From Brucellaceae bacterium (GTDB taxonomy: Bacteria > Pseudomonadota > Alphaproteobacteria > Rhizobiales > Rhizobiaceae), in contig JAIRVW010000091.1 of NCBI GenBank assembly GCA_031253705.1, positions 1 to 8,820 of the forward strand: a stretch of DNA of 8,820 nt, in the 5' to 3' direction. Every line of letters begins with the position of its first letter. Position 1 is the stretch's first letter. Of the stretch, positions 6,517 through 8,820 are shown one piece after another. Both the position numbers and the translations under genes were made by a program. Under the pieces are notes generated by a model. That model was given only the letters and a program-made list of their open reading frames with translations, was not told the DNA's origin and made no database searches.

Positions 6517-7386
6517 TCAAAGGCACAATAACCGGCGTGTCAGCGGGTGATCCGACTCTGCAAGCCCGTCAATAATATTCATATGATGGCGGTCAGGCTC
6601 TTCAACCTGATCCACTGCAATATCAAATCCGCTCCATAAATTGGCTAAAGCACGATTTTGACGGATGAATTCCGGCAGTTCGGCAGCGCCGACCCATGCA
6701 GTAATATCGCTGCCGGTTAAAGGCTCCAGCAAAGCCGGACTTTCAAGCCGCGCCTGTTCAAGGTTGAGTTTAAAATCCTTGTTCATGGTGAGATGCAGCA
6801 GCGGGCGCAAATCCGCCAGTGCTGAAACCGGCACAATCTTTCTCAAGCGCTGTTGCAGGCTGCGGTTCAGCGGTGTCGTGGTGGTTGCCATACGTGCAAC
6901 CAGATGCCCGCCAGCCGAGTGCCCCGTCAGATGTAAAGGACCCGCGATCATCGACGCAGCCTGTGTAATTGCCAGACCGGTTTCAATCGTGATTTCATCA
7001 ATTCGGGCTTGCGGGCATAATGTGTAAGACGGAATAGCCATAGCAAAACCGTGCGCAACCACACCTTGCGCCAGATGGGTGAAACAGGATTTATCAAAGC
7101 GCAGCCAATAGCCGCCATGGACAAAAACAGCCAGTCCGCGCGGCTGTCCCTGCGGCAGAACAATATCCAGCAGATTGCGCTCAGCTGCACCATAACGCAC
7201 ATCGGCAATCAGGCGGTTTTGTGCCTGCAATTGCTCACGATAGGCCTGTGATTTTTGCTGCCACAATGGTGCATAGCTGGCAGAATTGGCAACATGCATC
7301 ACATTGGAATAGGCTTTATCCCAGTCTCTGACAGGCAGCTTTTCTGTCTTGTTTTGTAAAACAGGTTCTGCCAATCCGATCCGCAT
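6517..7386 (-). CDS. Alpha/beta hydrolase, kynurenine formamidase/esterase-like
   Basis: Cytoplasmic serine hydrolase of the alpha/beta fold, 289 residues, with no signal peptide. It carries the oxyanion-hole motif HGGYW (90-94) after strand LAVFVH, the nucleophile elbow GHSAGG (155-160, Ser157), a probable acid near AELPEF (Glu236) and catalytic His in DRHHMNIIDGLAE (His267 or 268). The N-terminal DWDKAYSNVMHV (21-32) and the HGGYW/GHSAGG pair are typical of proteins annotated as arylformamidase (N-formylkynurenine hydrolase, AFMID-like) or carboxylesterase. This is not the metal-dependent KynB family. ATG 7386 has GGGAG about 9 bases upstream. It is the first gene of the transporter operon, so its substrate is probably what the importer brings in, perhaps an aryl amide, formamide or ester; this is inference. 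Related esterases with other substrates cannot be excluded. Confidence 0.88.
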   Translation of the reverse strand: MRIGLAEPVLQNKTEKLPVRDWDKAYSNVMHVANSASYAPLWQQKSQAYREQLQAQNRLIADVRYGAAERNLLDIVLPQGQPRGLAVFVHGGYWLRFDKSCFTHLAQGVVAHGFAMAIPSYTLCPQARIDEITIETGLAITQAASMIAGPLHLTGHSAGGHLVARMATTTTPLNRSLQQRLRKIVPVSALADLRPLLHLTMNKDFKLNLEQARLESPALLEPLTGSDITAWVGAAELPEFIRQNRALANLWSGFDIAVDQVEEPDRHHMNIIDGLAESDHPLTRRLLCL

Positions 7387-7476
7387 TCCAAGATTCTCCC
7401 AGTCTTTATTCCTGTATCGTGTTTATTATCAGGAACAATTCCGTATCGCTATCAATCACGTGGCAGATTTTGCCGG
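7387..7476 (-). promoter_or_regulatory. Probable promoter and operator of the hydrolase-liv operon
   Basis: On the minus strand, TTGATA (7455-7450) and GATAAT (7430-7425) could be -35 and -10 boxes, although the 19-base spacing is long. The predicted start would leave a leader of roughly 30 bases before ATG 7386. A dyad TTCCTG-N15-CAGGAA (7409-7435) covers the -10 and expected start site, a position typical of a repressor operator. CGATAC followed by GGAA occurs twice (CGATACGGAA from 7448, CGATACAGGAA from 7419), giving a direct repeat. No regulator gene adjoins the operon on this side, so the controlling protein is unknown. Confidence 0.4.
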
Positions 7477-7512
7477 ATAAAAAGAATGCCTGTGACAAGC
7501 ACAGGCATTCTT
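7477..7512 (-). terminator. Rho-independent terminator of the autotransporter gene
   Basis: A perfect 13-bp inverted repeat, AAGAATGCCTGTG (7512-7500) and CACAGGCATTCTT (7494-7482), with a 5-base loop CTTGT, is followed on the minus strand by TTT, giving TTTTTAT with the stem end. It lies 38 bases after the autotransporter stop. On the plus strand no T-run follows, so it acts leftward. A smaller hairpin GGGAG-N7-CTCCC (7533-7549) sits between the stop codon and it. Confidence 0.88.
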
Positions 7513-7550
7513 CAATACGACCACAGACTTGCGGGAGATGTCAGCTCCCC

Positions 7551-8820
7551 TCAGAATTTCATTTTGAAATCCGCTTTGAAACCATGATCCTGCGCAGAGC
7601 CGGAATATTGCCCCGTATAGGACAGCCCTATTGTGGCATTGGGTTTGAAGTTAAAATCAAGTCCGGCCTCAATCACTGCACTGTCTTTTGCAAGAGGTGC
7701 GCCCGCAATGGTAAAATCATTGCCCGCAGAGAATGCGAACGCTGCTTCCGGCACGGCACCATTAACCGCATGCCGCCAACCGGCCATACCGCGCAAAGTC
7801 GCCTGCGTATCTCCGAAAGCAACACCAGACTCCCCGCGCAGACCGAGCGTGGTAAATGTCACATTGGTATTGCTGCTCTGACTGTTGAGCGCGGCTGCAC
7901 CACCGGTCTCTGAGAAACCATTGGTATGCAGACTGACATGGGCCAGATTTGCAAAAGGCTCAAGCCGCAGACCATTTTTCAGACTGATATCGTAACCAAG
8001 TTCCCCGAAGACCTGGAATGTACCGGCGCTGTAATCTGCCTTGAGCTGTTCCTCCAAGCCCGGAATGGCCACAAAGCGACCAGCATCCACATTGTGCCAT
8101 GTATAAGCCATTCCGCTTCGCAAATTCACATTGCCCCAGTTTGTGCCTGCATAAAGACCGAGGTGATAATTGTCAGAGGATACCGAGCCGCTGCCATTGT
8201 CCCCTTTGATGCGGGAATGGCTGTAACCGGACAGCACACCTGCACGCCAGTCACCAAGCATAGTATCCGCTCCGATCAGCAGACCACCGGTATTGCGATC
8301 CATACCACGGGCATTGCCGTCACCGTCCGTTGATCCCCAGCTGCCAAAACCCTGTGTCCAGAATACCGGCCCCGAATGCGTCGCGGCAACGGCAACCGGA
8401 GCGCCTTGTGAGCCATAGGCCAACACAGAAGTTACAGAGGCACCGGCATCACCGAAAGCTGCACGCAGACGGTCATTGGCGGCATTGCGGATAAAACGGC
8501 TGTCTTCAATCAGTGCCGACTTTGCTGAGGCATGAATTTCACCGGACAGCGCATCAAAGGCCTGCCGTGCACTGGTCTCATCTGTCAGTGACGCCACGAG
8601 ATCATAGACCGTATTACCGACGCCGGTGCTCTCAATTCCATTGCCCGTTGCACATTGATTGGAAGTCACAGCAACATCGCAGAAAGCAACAGCATTACGT
8701 TTGGCATCAATATATACGTGATTGCGGTCATAGCTGAGCGCGAGATCAACAAACGGCATATTCTGATCGAGATTGTTAAAGACCCCCGTCACACCGACTG
8801 CAGCATTCACAATTGTCCAC
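7551..8820 (-). CDS. Type Va autotransporter, passenger end and complete beta-barrel (5' part outside window)
   Basis: C-terminal 422 residues of an outer-membrane autotransporter whose N-terminal signal and main passenger lie right of the window. The frame is open to the edge, so the GTG at 8810 is not a start. From the edge come the end of the beta-helical passenger (VTGVFNNLDQNMPFVDLALSYDRNHVY), the conserved junction region with AFDALSGEIHAS, a helix SALIEDSRFIRNAANDRLRAAF that threads the pore, then about 270 residues of alternating beta-strands from PVFWTQGFGSWGS to the C-terminal FKADFKMKF. Its terminal Phe is the signal read by the BAM complex. The barrel size fits the 12-strand autotransporter domain. 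The motif set matches the large autotransporters common in Brucella and Ochrobactrum, often adhesins; the passenger function cannot be judged here. Two cysteines nine residues apart (codons 8681-8679 and 8654-8652) lie near the passenger end, which is uncommon in this protein class. A strong terminator follows. Confidence 0.93.
   Translation of the reverse strand, partial: WTIVNAAVGVTGVFNNLDQNMPFVDLALSYDRNHVYIDAKRNAVAFCDVAVTSNQCATGNGIESTGVGNTVYDLVASLTDETSARQAFDALSGEIHASAKSALIEDSRFIRNAANDRLRAAFGDAGASVTSVLAYGSQGAPVAVAATHSGPVFWTQGFGSWGSTDGDGNARGMDRNTGGLLIGADTMLGDWRAGVLSGYSHSRIKGDNGSGSVSSDNYHLGLYAGTNWGNVNLRSGMAYTWHNVDAGRFVAIPGLEEQLKADYSAGTFQVFGELGYDISLKNGLRLEPFANLAHVSLHTNGFSETGGAAALNSQSSNTNVTFTTLGLRGESGVAFGDTQATLRGMAGWRHAVNGAVPEAAFAFSAGNDFTIAGAPLAKDSAVIEAGLDFNFKPNATIGLSYTGQYSGSAQDHGFKADFKMKF

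Noticed and set aside
7419..7913. Plus-strand frame across the terminator and the autotransporter end
   Set aside because: It runs through the terminator hairpin and antisense to the beta-barrel, has no ribosome-binding site of note and no recognisable domain.
8808..8810. GTG as start of the autotransporter frame
   Set aside because: The frame stays open to the window edge and the sequence there is mid-passenger, with no signal peptide, so the gene is cut rather than beginning here.

Overview
The window looks like ordinary chromosome of an alphaproteobacterium of the order Hyphomicrobiales, probably Brucellaceae or a near relative. This is inferred from three things. The autotransporter end resembles those common in Brucella/Ochrobactrum. 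The binding protein at the left edge is of the opine/arginine type. The branched-chain-type ABC proteins look rhizobial. GC content is near one half by eye, which is lower than Brucella proper. I see no RNA gene, CRISPR array, insertion sequence or phage gene.

Left part (1-1694): a truncated gene for a polar amino-acid (arginine/ornithine/opine-type) periplasmic binding protein runs leftward off the window. It is divergent from a LysR-type regulator of the LrhA-like kind, and the 196-base gap between them carries short repeats and a dyad. This layout suggests the regulator controls the transporter.

Middle part (1720-7386): one leftward operon of six genes. In transcription order it encodes an alpha/beta hydrolase with kynurenine-formamidase-like motifs, a periplasmic binding protein of the LivJ/LivK fold, the permeases LivH and LivM, and the ATPases LivG and LivF. 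The last three genes are tightly packed: livM and livG overlap by 8 bases, and livG and livF overlap by 1 base as TGATG. A perfect 12-bp hairpin without a T-run lies just after the binding-protein gene. Such a hairpin could keep binding-protein mRNA in excess over the membrane parts. livH appears to start at TTG with no clear ribosome-binding site, behind a small upstream frame that does have one. The hydrolase at the head suggests that the ligand may be an amide, ester or formyl-aromatic compound rather than plain leucine.

Right part (7387-8820): a promoter-like region for the operon, then a clear Rho-independent terminator (13-bp stem plus T-run) for the leftward gene at the edge. That gene is the C-terminal part of a type Va autotransporter, with its passenger end, linker and complete 12-strand-type beta-barrel ending in Phe.

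Nothing here amounts to a clearly new system. The best leads are the hydrolase-transporter pairing, the control structures between the binding-protein gene and livH, and the two promoter regions with symmetric elements.
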